A stretch of DNA of 64,000 bases from Serratia sp. Ag1. Lineage in GTDB: Bacteria; Pseudomonadota; Gammaproteobacteria; Enterobacterales; Enterobacteriaceae. The stretch lies in contig NZ_JQEI01000042.1 of assembly GCF_000743355.1 (NCBI RefSeq), positions 25,258 to 89,257 of the forward strand. Direction: 5' to 3'. Within the stretch, counting starts at the first letter, position 1. Each line of letters begins with the position of its first letter. The notes under the pieces were generated by a model. The model ran no database searches. It was given only the letters and a program-made list of their open reading frames with translations, and had not been told where the DNA came from. Positions 47,998 through 59,618 of this stretch are shown piece by piece. Position numbers and translations under genes: made by a program.

Positions 47998-49431
47998 ATG
48001 CGTTTTTCACGAATTGTCAGTGCATTGGCCTGTGCATTTGTCCTTAATGCAAATGCGGCTCCGGTCGAAGATTACACACAGTATTTGCCTGATGGGGCCA
48101 ACCTTGCCCTGATCGTGCAAAAGATTGGTGCGACTGCACCCACGATCGACTATCACTCGCAGCAAATGGCATTACCAGCCAGTACTCAGAAAGTGCTGAC
48201 AGCGCTGGCAGCGTTGTTGCAGCTTGGGCCTGACTATCGTTTTACCACCACTTTAGAAAGCCAGGGCAACATCACGGATGGCGTGTTGCGCGGCAATCTT
48301 ATTGCCCGTTTTAGCGGAGATCCGACGTTCAAGCGTCAGAGTCTGCGCAATATGGTGGCGGAACTGAAAAAACAAGGTGTGCGTGAGATCAGCGGTGATG
48401 TTCTGGTTGATACCTCGGTGTTTGCCAGCCACGATAAAGCCCCTGGCTGGCCGTGGAACGACATGACCCAGTGCTTCAGCGCACCACCGGCGGCAGCAAT
48501 TGTTGATCGCAACTGCTTCTCAGTAGCGCTTTACAGCGCGCCGAATCCCGGCGAAATGGCTTTTATCCGCGTCGCGTCTTTCTACCCGGTCAATATGTTC
48601 AGCCAGGTGCGAACGCTGGCGAAAGGTTCTGCGGACGCACAATACTGTGAATTAGACGTAGTACCCGGCGAGTTGAACCGCTTTACGTTGACCGGATGCC
48701 TGACACAACGTAGCGAACCGCTACCGCTGGCTTTCGCCATTCAGGATGGAGCCAGCTACGCTGGCGCAATCCTGAAAGATGAACTGAAACAGGCTGGGAT
48801 CGAGATCAGTGGCCATCTGAAGCGTCAAACCATTCCCGGCCTGACCGGCACAGTGATTGCCCAAACTCAGTCTGCACCGCTGCATGAACTGCTGAAAATC
48901 ATGCTGAAGAAATCCGACAACATGATCGCAGACACCGTATTCCGCACCATTGGACATGAGCGTTTTGGGGTTCCCGGCACCTGGCGTGCCGGAGCCGACG
49001 CGGTACGCCAGGTGTTGCGCCAGAAAGCCGGTGTAGACCTAGGCAACAACATCGTCGTTGATGGTTCGGGCCTGTCGCGCCACAACCTGCTAACACCGGC
49101 AACCATGATGCAAGCACTGCAATATATTGCCCAACACGACAATGAACTCAACTTCATCTCGATGCTGCCGCTGTCCGGCTATGATGGCACTCTGCGTTAC
49201 CGTGGTGGCCTGCATGAAGCTGGCGTCGATGGCAAAGTGTCCGCCAAAACCGGTGCGCTGCAAGGGGTCTATAACCTGGCGGGCTTCATCACCACCGCCA
49301 GCGGCCAGCGTTATGCGTTTGTGCAGTTCTTATCGGGTTACGCGGTTCCACCGGAAGACCAGAAACAGCGGCGCGCTCCGTTAGTCCGCTTTGAGAGTCG
49401 TTTGTATCGCGATATCTATCAGAACAATTGA
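47998..49431 (+). CDS. dacB: DacB, penicillin-binding protein 4 (D-Ala-D-Ala carboxypeptidase/endopeptidase)
   Basis: 477 residues, E. coli 477. Signal peptide ends near NANA (20). Active site SxxK Ser62-Lys65 (PASTQK), SDN at 306-308, KTG from Lys417 (VSAKTGAL), matching E. coli numbering. Periplasmic trimming and cross-link hydrolysis of peptidoglycan. pmrA starts 12 bp after; the pair pmrAB is probably co-transcribed with it. Confidence 0.97.
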   Translation: MRFSRIVSALACAFVLNANAAPVEDYTQYLPDGANLALIVQKIGATAPTIDYHSQQMALPASTQKVLTALAALLQLGPDYRFTTTLESQGNITDGVLRGNLIARFSGDPTFKRQSLRNMVAELKKQGVREISGDVLVDTSVFASHDKAPGWPWNDMTQCFSAPPAAAIVDRNCFSVALYSAPNPGEMAFIRVASFYPVNMFSQVRTLAKGSADAQYCELDVVPGELNRFTLTGCLTQRSEPLPLAFAIQDGASYAGAILKDELKQAGIEISGHLKRQTIPGLTGTVIAQTQSAPLHELLKIMLKKSDNMIADTVFRTIGHERFGVPGTWRAGADAVRQVLRQKAGVDLGNNIVVDGSGLSRHNLLTPATMMQALQYIAQHDNELNFISMLPLSGYDGTLRYRGGLHEAGVDGKVSAKTGALQGVYNLAGFITTASGQRYAFVQFLSGYAVPPEDQKQRRAPLVRFESRLYRDIYQNN

Positions 49432-49443
49432 GGGTCAATCAAC

Positions 49444-50106
49444 ATGAAACTACTGATTGTTGAGGACGATGAACTGTTGCAGCAAGGGCTGGCGCTGGCG
49501 CTCTCCAACGAAGGTTATGCCTGTGATTGTGCAGCCACAGCGGCTGAAGCCAACAGCCTGATCGTCACCAGTCAGTACAGTATGGTGATCCTGGATCTTG
49601 GTCTGCCGGATCTGGATGGTGCCAGCCTGCTGCGCCAGTGGCGACGTCAGCATATTGATTTACCCGTGCTGATCCTGACCGCTCGCGATGCTCTGGAAGA
49701 CCGTGTTGAGGGCCTGGATGCGGGTGCCGATGATTATCTGATCAAACCCTTTGCCCTGGTTGAGCTACAGGCCCGGGTGCGAGCCCTGCTCCGTCGCTAT
49801 CAGGGCCATAGCGATAATCTGCTGCAGCAGGATGACCTGACGCTTAACCTCTCCAGTCAGCAAGTCTACCTGCAGCAGCAACCCATTGATGTCACCCCTA
49901 AAGAGTTTGCCATCCTGTCACGCCTGATAATGCGTGCGGGTCAGACCGTCAATCGCGAACTACTGCAACAGGATCTCTATACCTGGAATGACGATCTGGG
50001 CTCCAACACTCTCGAAGTTCACGTCCATAACCTGCGCCGTAAACTGGGTAAAGATCGCATCCGCACCGTGCGCGGTATTGGTTACCGCCTGGAACCTGCC
50101 TCATGA
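49444..50106 (+). CDS. pmrA: PmrA (BasR), OmpR-type response regulator
   Basis: 220 residues. Receiver domain with phosphorylated Asp51 and LIKPFA; OmpR-type winged helix ending in VHNLRRKLGKDRIRTVRGIG. Similarity is closest to BasR/PmrA (VEDDELLQQGL and the LDLGLPD and VLILTARD blocks), which controls lipid A modification and polymyxin resistance in response to iron and acid. QseB is the nearest alternative. Its stop overlaps pmrB (ATGA). Confidence 0.88.
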   Translation: MKLLIVEDDELLQQGLALALSNEGYACDCAATAAEANSLIVTSQYSMVILDLGLPDLDGASLLRQWRRQHIDLPVLILTARDALEDRVEGLDAGADDYLIKPFALVELQARVRALLRRYQGHSDNLLQQDDLTLNLSSQQVYLQQQPIDVTPKEFAILSRLIMRAGQTVNRELLQQDLYTWNDDLGSNTLEVHVHNLRRKLGKDRIRTVRGIGYRLEPAS

Positions 50107-51167
50107 TCAGCATGCGCCGCCGCCTGTTGCTGATGCTGGCGTTGATCCTGCTGGTTGCCCAGCTTATCAGTGCATTTTGGCTCTGGCATGAGAGCCAGGA
50201 GCAGATCAGTTTTCTGGTGGATGAAACCCTGTCGGCCAAAATGCGCAATGAGCGAGTGAATACCGAGATTGCCGAAGCCATCGCTGCATTACTTGCCCCT
50301 TCGCTGATCATGATGATCGTGAGCCTGCTGGCCTCTTTCTGGGCGATCAGTTGGATTACTCGCCCGCTTAATCAGCTACAGGAGCGCTTAGAAAAGCGCT
50401 CCGCAGATAACCTGACACCGTTACCCGTCAGCAACGACAGCCGGGAAATGGTGGCGGTGACGGGTGCACTGAATCAGCTGTTTTCGCGCCTCGATCACAC
50501 CATCCAGCAAGAACGCCTGTTTACTGCCGATGCGGCTCACGAGTTACGCACGCCGCTGGCCGGAATTCGCCTGCATCTGGAACTGATGGAACAACAAGGA
50601 ATTAAAGAAAGCAAAGTCCTGATTGCCCGCATCGATCAGTTGATGCGCGTCGTTGAGCAATTACTGATGTTATCGCGCGCTGGTCAGAATTTTGCCAGCG
50701 GCCATTATCAGCAGTTTGACTGGGTGACTCATGTGATCAAACCGCTGCAGGAAGAGCTGAAAGAACTGGCAGACCAGCGCGGGCAAAAGCTGCTTTGGCA
50801 GTTACCCCACCAGGCTGTTACCCATGGTGATCCTGTCTTGTTGCGCCTGATGCTGCGCAATCTGGTGGAAAATGCTCACCGCTATAGCCCGGAAAACAGC
50901 ACGATTCATGTGCAGCTCACCCCGCAAGATCGTGGGCAGCGGTTGCAGGTGTTGGATGAAGGGCCTGGCATTAAACCAGAATTGGCTGGCGAACTGACGC
51001 AGGCATTCCGTCGTATGGATCAGCGCTACGGGGGCAGCGGGCTTGGGTTGAATATCGTGATCCGCATCGCACAGTTGCATCGCGGATGGCTACAGCTTGA
51101 AAACCGCACCGATACCCACGGCTTGAACGCCCAATGCTGGATACCCGATAACGTGCTGAATCAATGA
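50103..51167 (+). CDS. pmrB: PmrB (BasS), sensor histidine kinase
   Basis: 354 residues. Two membrane helices (about 8-28 and 65-85) enclose a short ~35-residue periplasmic loop, typical of PmrB, with an SAFWLWHES stretch like BasS. HAMP, then phospho-His146 in FTADAAHELRTPLAG; N, G1 and G2 boxes: LVENAHRYSP, DEGPGI, YGGSGLGLNI. The periplasmic loop lacks the clear ExxE iron motif seen in Salmonella (it reads SQEQISFLVDETLS). An IS200 derivative begins exactly at its stop codon. Confidence 0.88.
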   Translation: MISMRRRLLLMLALILLVAQLISAFWLWHESQEQISFLVDETLSAKMRNERVNTEIAEAIAALLAPSLIMMIVSLLASFWAISWITRPLNQLQERLEKRSADNLTPLPVSNDSREMVAVTGALNQLFSRLDHTIQQERLFTADAAHELRTPLAGIRLHLELMEQQGIKESKVLIARIDQLMRVVEQLLMLSRAGQNFASGHYQQFDWVTHVIKPLQEELKELADQRGQKLLWQLPHQAVTHGDPVLLRLMLRNLVENAHRYSPENSTIHVQLTPQDRGQRLQVLDEGPGIKPELAGELTQAFRRMDQRYGGSGLGLNIVIRIAQLHRGWLQLENRTDTHGLNAQCWIPDNVLNQ

Positions 51168-51590
51168 ATAAATATCCTCCGGCATAGCCGGAGGTTTTTC
51201 ATATGCGCCTGTAAGGCTCTCTTACCTGCCGCGCCCTAACAGGCGCATGACTACCTCACATTTGCATTACTTCTGTTACTTACTGCCCGTAAACGGGCTA
51301 CATCAATGTAAGGGCGACTGTAGTTACCATCACATCTTTCTATACACATATCTTCCTTAGCGCATATGACAGTTTCCTTTGTACTTACCCCCCAAGACAC
51401 TGAATAAGTAACGTGTTGGTACTTCTCTCATTCATCGGGTATGCGCTAAGCCTTTCTCATCAACTATTAGCGGCTTATCTATCTCCAGAGGTGCTTTGTT
51501 GCTACCTGACCACAAGCGTTACTGGCCATTAAAAGAGCCGACTCAAAGCTGGAAGCTTTACGGAACCCCCAGCCTAGCTGGGGGTTTTCT
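51168..51590 (-). mobile_element. IS200-derived element lacking a functional transposase
   Basis: The first 80 bases are nearly identical to the right end of the IS200 copy at 63609: CCTCCGGC-ATA-GCCGGAGG-TTTTTC (51176-51199), then ATGCGCCT/AGGCGCAT (51203-51248). The last codons of the transposase (SPFTGSK-stop) remain at 51276-51299; nine N-terminal-like codons (DEKGLAHTR) then a stop lie at 51432-51461. At the far end AACCCCCAGC/GCTGGGGGTT (51564-51586) is the left-end hairpin. The middle, 51300-51431, is not transposase. So this is an internally rearranged, non-autonomous derivative. Confidence 0.75.
51176..51199 (+). terminator. Terminator of pmrB, supplied by the IS200 right end
   Basis: CCTCCGGC-ATA-GCCGGAGG followed by TTTTTC, nine bases after the pmrB stop codon. 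It has the form of a strong intrinsic terminator and belongs to the IS200-derived element. Confidence 0.85.
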
Positions 51591-51597
51591 GAATACA

Positions 51598-51628
51598 AAA
51601 AAGGGCCCAGCATCACGCTGAGCCCTGA
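51598..51628 (-). terminator. Rho-independent terminator of obgE
   Basis: Minus strand AGGGCTCAGC-GTGAT-GCTGGGCCCT followed by TTTTTT; 29 bases after the obgE stop. Confidence 0.88.
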
Positions 51629-51656
51629 AATGCAGAATTACCACACCGGCACAGAA

Positions 51657-52829
<1,173 letters not shown>

Positions 52830-52845
52830 TTACCGTCTCCGTAAA

Positions 52846-53817
52846 TCATTCACCGGGCTGCTTCAAAGAAGCAACCAGGTTGGGTTCTGCCCGTCGCGGC
52901 CACCAGCGGTGACCAATTGCGGAAAACATAGCGCCTGCTACCACCACGAAAGCACCAACATAACCGACGACATTTAACGTCGGGGCGGCGAAAACTTGCG
53001 GCCATGCCAGCGCCAATAAATCTGAAAACATTAGGGTGAACAACGGAGTGAGCGTCACTACCGCACTCACCTGCGCCGCCTGCCAGCGCGCCATTGCTTC
53101 TGCCAGCGCACCGTAGCCAATCAGCGTATTCGCCCCACAGAATAGCAAGCAGGCTAGCTGCCAGTTGCTGAGCTGGAAAATCACCTCAGGCTTGGCCAGT
53201 GGGAATAAAGCAATCGCGCATAAAGTGTACAGTATGACCAGAATCTGCGGCGACGCTAATCGGCGCAACAGCACTTTTTGAGCCACTCCATAGGTCACCC
53301 AAACCATCGCTGCACACACGCCCAGCAAAACACCGAGGGTGTAATCCGTCAGCCGGGTAAAAATTTCAATCAGGCTGACGTTAAAAAACAACATCAACCC
53401 GCAAATCAGCATCAATGCCCCAATCACCTGGGTGATTCGCATCCTTTCTTTCAGGATCAGTACACTGGCGAACATCATGCCCACAGGCGACAGTTGACCG
53501 ATCACTTGCGATGCCGTCGGGCTCAGGTATTGCAGTGAAGAACTGAAAAACACAAAGTTGCCCAGCAAACCTGCGGTAGCAACGATCAACAAGAGCAACC
53601 AGCGCGGCTGACGAAACATTTTCATCGGCGGCAAACGCCCGCGCACCGCCAAAATCATGCCCAGACCGAGAGCCGCAATGGTAAAACGGTACCAGACGAT
53701 GGTAAACGGCTCCATCACCTTCAGCACTTCTTTCATCGCGATGGGCAACGCCCCCCAGCAAATTGCTGTAGTGAGCGCCAGGAGAATCCCCATGCCGGCC
53801 TGTTGTTTTGATTCCAT
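52846..53817 (-). CDS. yhbE: YhbE, EamA/DMT-family inner-membrane transporter
   Basis: 323 residues with ten hydrophobic segments in two EamA repeats (AICWGALPIAMKEVLKVM and YTLGVLLGVCAAMVWVTYGV mark the repeat starts). Predicted drug/metabolite transporter of unknown substrate. Sixteen bases ahead of obgE, conserved order. Confidence 0.93.
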   Translation of the reverse strand: MESKQQAGMGILLALTTAICWGALPIAMKEVLKVMEPFTIVWYRFTIAALGLGMILAVRGRLPPMKMFRQPRWLLLLIVATAGLLGNFVFFSSSLQYLSPTASQVIGQLSPVGMMFASVLILKERMRITQVIGALMLICGLMLFFNVSLIEIFTRLTDYTLGVLLGVCAAMVWVTYGVAQKVLLRRLASPQILVILYTLCAIALFPLAKPEVIFQLSNWQLACLLFCGANTLIGYGALAEAMARWQAAQVSAVVTLTPLFTLMFSDLLALAWPQVFAAPTLNVVGYVGAFVVVAGAMFSAIGHRWWPRRAEPNLVASLKQPGE

Positions 53818-53862
53818 ATATCCTGATACCTACGGGCCTGAACACCAGTGCCCTATAAATGT

Positions 53863-53890
53863 AAAAAGCCCCGCAACGAATTGCGGGGCT
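53863..53890 (-). terminator. Rho-independent terminator after rpmA
   Basis: AGCCCCGCAA-CGAA-TTGCGGGGCT with a TTTTTAC tract on the minus strand; lies between rpmA and yhbE and probably reduces readthrough to yhbE-obgE. Confidence 0.88.
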
Positions 53891-53917
53891 TACATCTATT
53901 TCGTAAGGCTCGAAAAA

Positions 53918-54187
<270 letters not shown>

Positions 54188-54192
54188 CTAAC

Positions 54193-54579
<387 letters not shown>

Positions 54580-54773
54580 CTACGCAATAATCCCGCCTAT
54601 GACAAGAGCATAATGGGGGCTGAAGATGAAAAAAGAAGAAAAAAAACACAGTTTCTTTCATGGCATTTATCTGAGGCGTTTTTCAAGTACAATCAGAGAC
54701 AACAGTGACCGCCCTATACCGATGTGAGCAGCAATCTCATCGCGGTGAACAGAAACACAGCTGAAAAAACACA

Positions 54774-55745
54774 ATGAACCTAGAACAAATTACTGAGTTA
54801 ACCGCGCAAGATATGGCGGCCGTGAACGCAACAATTCTCGAACAGTTGAATTCCGATGTCACGCTCATCAATCAACTTGGCTATTACATTATCAGCGGTG
54901 GCGGTAAACGTATTCGTCCGATGATCGCCGTGCTTGCCGCGCGGGCGTTGCACTATCAGGGGGATAAACATATTACCGTGGCCGCCCTGATCGAATTCAT
55001 TCACACCGCAACGTTACTGCATGATGACGTCGTGGACGAGTCCGATATGCGCCGCGGCAAAGCCACCGCCAATGCGGCCTTCGGCAATGCAGCCAGCGTG
55101 CTGGTTGGGGATTTCATCTATACCCGCGCTTTCCAGATGATGACTAGCCTGGAATCGTTGCGCGTGTTGGCGTTGATGTCTGAAGCCGTCAACGTTATTG
55201 CCGAAGGTGAAGTGCTGCAACTGATGAACGTGAACGATCCTGATATCACCGAAGAAAACTACATGCGGGTGATCTACAGCAAAACCGCCCGTCTGTTTGA
55301 AGCGGCGGCACAGTCATCGGCCATTCTTGCTGGTGCCAGCGAAGCCGAAGAGAAAGCACTGCAGGATTATGGCCGCTACTTGGGTACGGCGTTCCAGCTG
55401 ATCGATGATCTGCTCGATTACAGCGCTGACGGGGTGACGTTAGGGAAAAATACCGGTGACGATCTCAATGAAGGTAAACCCACCCTGCCCTTATTACATG
55501 CGATGCACAATGGCGATGCAGAGCAGTCAGCGATGATTCGCACCGCCATTGAACAGGGAAATGGCCGCCATTTGCTGGAGCCCGTTTTGGCCGCGATGCA
55601 AGCATGCGGTTCACTCACCTACACTCGCCAGCGTGCAGAAGAAGAAGCGGATAAAGCAATTTCTGTTTTGCAGGTGTTGCCGCAATCACCCTACCGTGCT
55701 GCGCTGGAAGGATTAGCACATCTGGCCGTTCAACGTAATTTTTAA
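54774..55745 (+). CDS. ispB: IspB, octaprenyl diphosphate synthase
   Basis: 323 residues, E. coli 323. First and second aspartate-rich motifs LLHDDVVDESDMRRGK and QLIDDLLDYSAD bind Mg-diphosphate. Makes the C40 side chain of ubiquinone-8 and menaquinone-8. Divergent from rplU. Confidence 0.97.
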   Translation: MNLEQITELTAQDMAAVNATILEQLNSDVTLINQLGYYIISGGGKRIRPMIAVLAARALHYQGDKHITVAALIEFIHTATLLHDDVVDESDMRRGKATANAAFGNAASVLVGDFIYTRAFQMMTSLESLRVLALMSEAVNVIAEGEVLQLMNVNDPDITEENYMRVIYSKTARLFEAAAQSSAILAGASEAEEKALQDYGRYLGTAFQLIDDLLDYSADGVTLGKNTGDDLNEGKPTLPLLHAMHNGDAEQSAMIRTAIEQGNGRHLLEPVLAAMQACGSLTYTRQRAEEEADKAISVLQVLPQSPYRAALEGLAHLAVQRNF

Positions 55746-55770
55746 GAAACAAAAACTTTCCTAATATTCA

Positions 55771-55795
55771 AATAGGTCTGGATACCAGGCCTATT
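55771..55795 (+). terminator. Hairpin after ispB
   Basis: AATAGGTCTGG-ATA-CCAGGCCTATT, an 11-bp stem with one T-G pair, 25 bases after the stop; T-tract weak (CATTCCTTC). Confidence 0.5.
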
Positions 55796-56004
55796 CATTC
55801 CTTCAATTAATGAATCCCTTGCTATGAACCTGTAATGCCTGTCAGTTAGTCGAACCCTTCTTTATGTGATTACCGCATAAGAAAATTACTCAGCGATAAC
55901 TCAAGGGCGGCTTATTGACCAAAGAAAAAATAAACCAAAATCACGAGCAGGAAGCCCCTGCTGCAAAAGAGCTATTTTGCGAAACTCCACGCGCCATGCA
56001 CATG

Positions 56005-56364
56005 TTACTTATCCTTCTCGGCCACCCACGCTAACAGGCTGCCAACACCTTCACGCATCAGAAACGCCATAAGCTGCGCCCGCTCGCTGTCTGACAGGTG
56101 GTAATAATATTCAACCCAGACCGCCAGAGGATCCTGCCGTTCCACCTCATAAGCCGCCGGTTCTTCCCGTAGAATCAACAACTTCCTCACGCTGGTCGGC
56201 AGACTGTCAACATGGTACTCCAACGCTTTTCCTTGTACGCCTTTGCGGCGGCGGCTGACCCAGCCTTCACGCCGTGCCATGAGGTTGATTCCCTGTGTAG
56301 AGGAAGGTAATCCTGCTAGGCCTATAAGCTCCTTGGCGGCAAACCACTCGTTTTTCATAGCCAT
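56005..56364 (-). CDS. Mu c-type repressor-like DNA-binding protein
   Basis: 119 residues from ATG 56364 (AGAGA upstream; an ATG at 56409 has no ribosome site). The N-terminal half is the Mu repressor/transposase winged helix: EWFAAKELIGLAGLPSSTQG and GWVSRRRKGVQGKALEYHVD, echoing GWTKRKKEGVKGGKAVEYDV in Mu c. The C-terminal half (SDSERAQLMAFLMREGVGSL) also resembles the Mu c oligomerisation region. No cleavage domain. It faces a Ner-like gene across 175 bp. DNA-binding seems certain; targets unknown. Confidence 0.8.
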   Translation of the reverse strand: MAMKNEWFAAKELIGLAGLPSSTQGINLMARREGWVSRRRKGVQGKALEYHVDSLPTSVRKLLILREEPAAYEVERQDPLAVWVEYYYHLSDSERAQLMAFLMREGVGSLLAWVAEKDK

Positions 56365-56399
56365 TATCTCTGGACAATAGTGTGGCAAGACAAATTTTT

Positions 56400-56448
56400 C
56401 AGAAACCATAAGATGTTTTTTAGAAACTTAGTGGTATTCTGGTTTCTG
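56400..56448. promoter_or_regulatory. Phased operator-like repeats between the Mu c-like and Ner-like genes
   Basis: CAGAAACC (56400-56407), TAGAAACT (56421-56428) and the inverted GGTTTCTG (56441-56448) are spaced 21 and 20 bases apart, two turns of the helix, so all lie on one DNA face. They overlap the likely start of the c-like gene's leader. Candidate binding sites for one or both regulators. Confidence 0.55.
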
Positions 56449-56539
56449 AATAAGCGTTTCATGTTGTTCAAACGATTAATTCTGACCTGTTAGTTATACC
56501 ACTAACAGAACTTTCTCTAATCAAAAAAGGAATGTAAAC

Positions 56540-56800
56540 ATGAATTCACGGAATCCAGACTGGCATCCTGCAGACGTAATAGCGGCGTTGAAGAAGAGAG
56601 GTACGACATTGGCAGCGGTTTCACGCCAGGCAGGGCTAAGCTCATCCACTCTTGCCAATGCGCTGTCACGCCCTTGGCCGAAGGGAGAATGGCTGATTGC
56701 CGACGCATTGAATGTTCATCCTGCGGAAATTTGGCCAAGCCGATATTTTGATCCGCACACACAGCGTCTGCTGGACCGAAAAAGTCGTATCAAATCATGA
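56540..56800 (+). CDS. sfsB: Ner-like transcriptional regulator SfsB/Nlp
   Basis: 86 residues. The whole protein matches phage Mu/D108 Ner and E. coli SfsB (Nlp): DWHPADVIAALKKRGTTLAA, VSRQAGLSSSTLANAL, SRPWPKGEWLIADALNVHPA, EIWPSRYF. Helix-turn-helix at about 24-45. In E. coli SfsB affects maltose gene expression. AAGGA is upstream. Next to ispB as in E. coli, but followed by mdh here. Confidence 0.9.
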   Translation: MNSRNPDWHPADVIAALKKRGTTLAAVSRQAGLSSSTLANALSRPWPKGEWLIADALNVHPAEIWPSRYFDPHTQRLLDRKSRIKS

Positions 56801-56805
56801 GAAAA

Positions 56806-56843
56806 ATAAAAAAAACCGCCGGACTGTAGTTCCGGCGGCTTTT
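56806..56843. terminator. Strong bidirectional terminator between sfsB and mdh
   Basis: CCGCCGGA / TCCGGCGG stem; on the minus strand eight T follow, on the plus strand CTTTTG. Serves both convergent genes. Confidence 0.9.
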
Positions 56844-56868
56844 GCAGGCTTTAATCGTACCGGCGCTA

Positions 56869-58743
<1,875 letters not shown>

Positions 58744-59162
58744 CGCATGCCGTTAACAAAATAGGGCTGATGAAGGCCATATTTTGTTAACGTTTTCTAA
58801 CCATAACGCTCCCTCTGATATTTCTGCCCGCATCTATCTCCCTATGACCTTAGGCTGTAACTTGAGTCTGACGGGCCTATTTCAATGACAATTGCGTATG
58901 AGTAATCAGTAGCATCTTTGATGTTTCGCACTTTTAGTCAAAGGCACTTAGCTCATTGAAATCACATAAATTTAACATCAATCGCTCATTTAATCACCGC
59001 TTTTTATTCCATTACGCTATTAAAAATAAAAGTGACCAAATAAAGTTTCACTACAGATCGTTAGCTGGCTATTAATTTTTGTCGTTACTAAGCCTATACT
59101 CATTTCCGTGACGTAAATCACGGTTCACAGGAACTAACAAAAGAATATAAAGAGGCCAAACC
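58744..59162. other. Gene-free stretch between argR and yhcN
   Basis: 419 bp. After the argR terminator nothing coding is visible. Near 59090 TAAGCCTATACT gives a plausible -10 (TATACT) for yhcN. Confidence 0.6.
58751..58792 (+). terminator. Rho-independent terminator of argR
   Basis: CGTTAACAAAATA pairs perfectly over 13 bp with TATTTTGTTAACG, followed by TTTTCTAA. Eight bases after the argR stop. Confidence 0.75.
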
Positions 59163-59426
59163 ATGAAAATTAAAACTACCCTTGCAGCAGTAAGCCTTCT
59201 CTCTATGCTTTCCTTTGGGTCATTTGCAGCACAATCCATTGATGCATCGCAGGCTGAAAAATTGCAATCTGCAGGAACGATCACCGTGAGCGGTGTCGGT
59301 GCAGCACCATCAGATATCCGTCAGGCGTTGTCTGCCAAAGCCGACGCTAAAGGTGCGACCGCTTATCGTGTGATCGAAGCACGCAGTGAAGGCAACTTCC
59401 ACGCCACCGCAGAAATTTACAAGTAA
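59163..59426 (+). CDS. yhcN: YhcN, periplasmic DUF1471 (BhsA/McbA-like) stress protein
   Basis: 87 residues, E. coli 87. Signal peptide ends at SFAAQ (about 22); single DUF1471 domain with VSGVGAAPSDIRQALSAKAD and GATAYRVIEARSEGNFHATA. Family members respond to acid, peroxide and metal stress and affect biofilm. Downstream of argR as in E. coli. Followed by a strong terminator. Confidence 0.94.
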   Translation: MKIKTTLAAVSLLSMLSFGSFAAQSIDASQAEKLQSAGTITVSGVGAAPSDIRQALSAKADAKGATAYRVIEARSEGNFHATAEIYK

Positions 59427-59536
59427 TAACTAAGAGAGTGCATTTACCGAACTTCCCTCGTCACTGCCACTGCCGAGTTCTGAGATAAATGCCCATTTCC
59501 TAGAAAACCTCGTCATTCTATTCGACGAGTCCTATT

Positions 59537-59560
59537 GCCCTCGCTTGCGAGGGCTTTTTT
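59537..59560 (+). terminator. Rho-independent terminator of yhcN
   Basis: GCCCTCGC-TT-GCGAGGGC followed by TTTTTT. Confidence 0.92.
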
Positions 59561-59568
59561 ATTGAGAT

Positions 59569-59590
59569 AAAAAAGGCCGCATTCGCGGCC
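59569..59590 (-). terminator. Rho-independent terminator of mpl
   Basis: Minus strand GGCCGC-GAAT-GCGGCC followed by TTTTTT; 28 bases after the mpl stop. Confidence 0.9.
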
Positions 59591-59618
59591 TGAGATGGAT
59601 AGCTCGTAGGGAAAGCTT

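Noticed and set aside
50103..51167. pmrB truncated by the IS200 derivative
   Set aside because: Considered because the element begins at the stop codon, but all kinase boxes are present and the protein ends after the expected C-terminal strand, so the gene appears whole.
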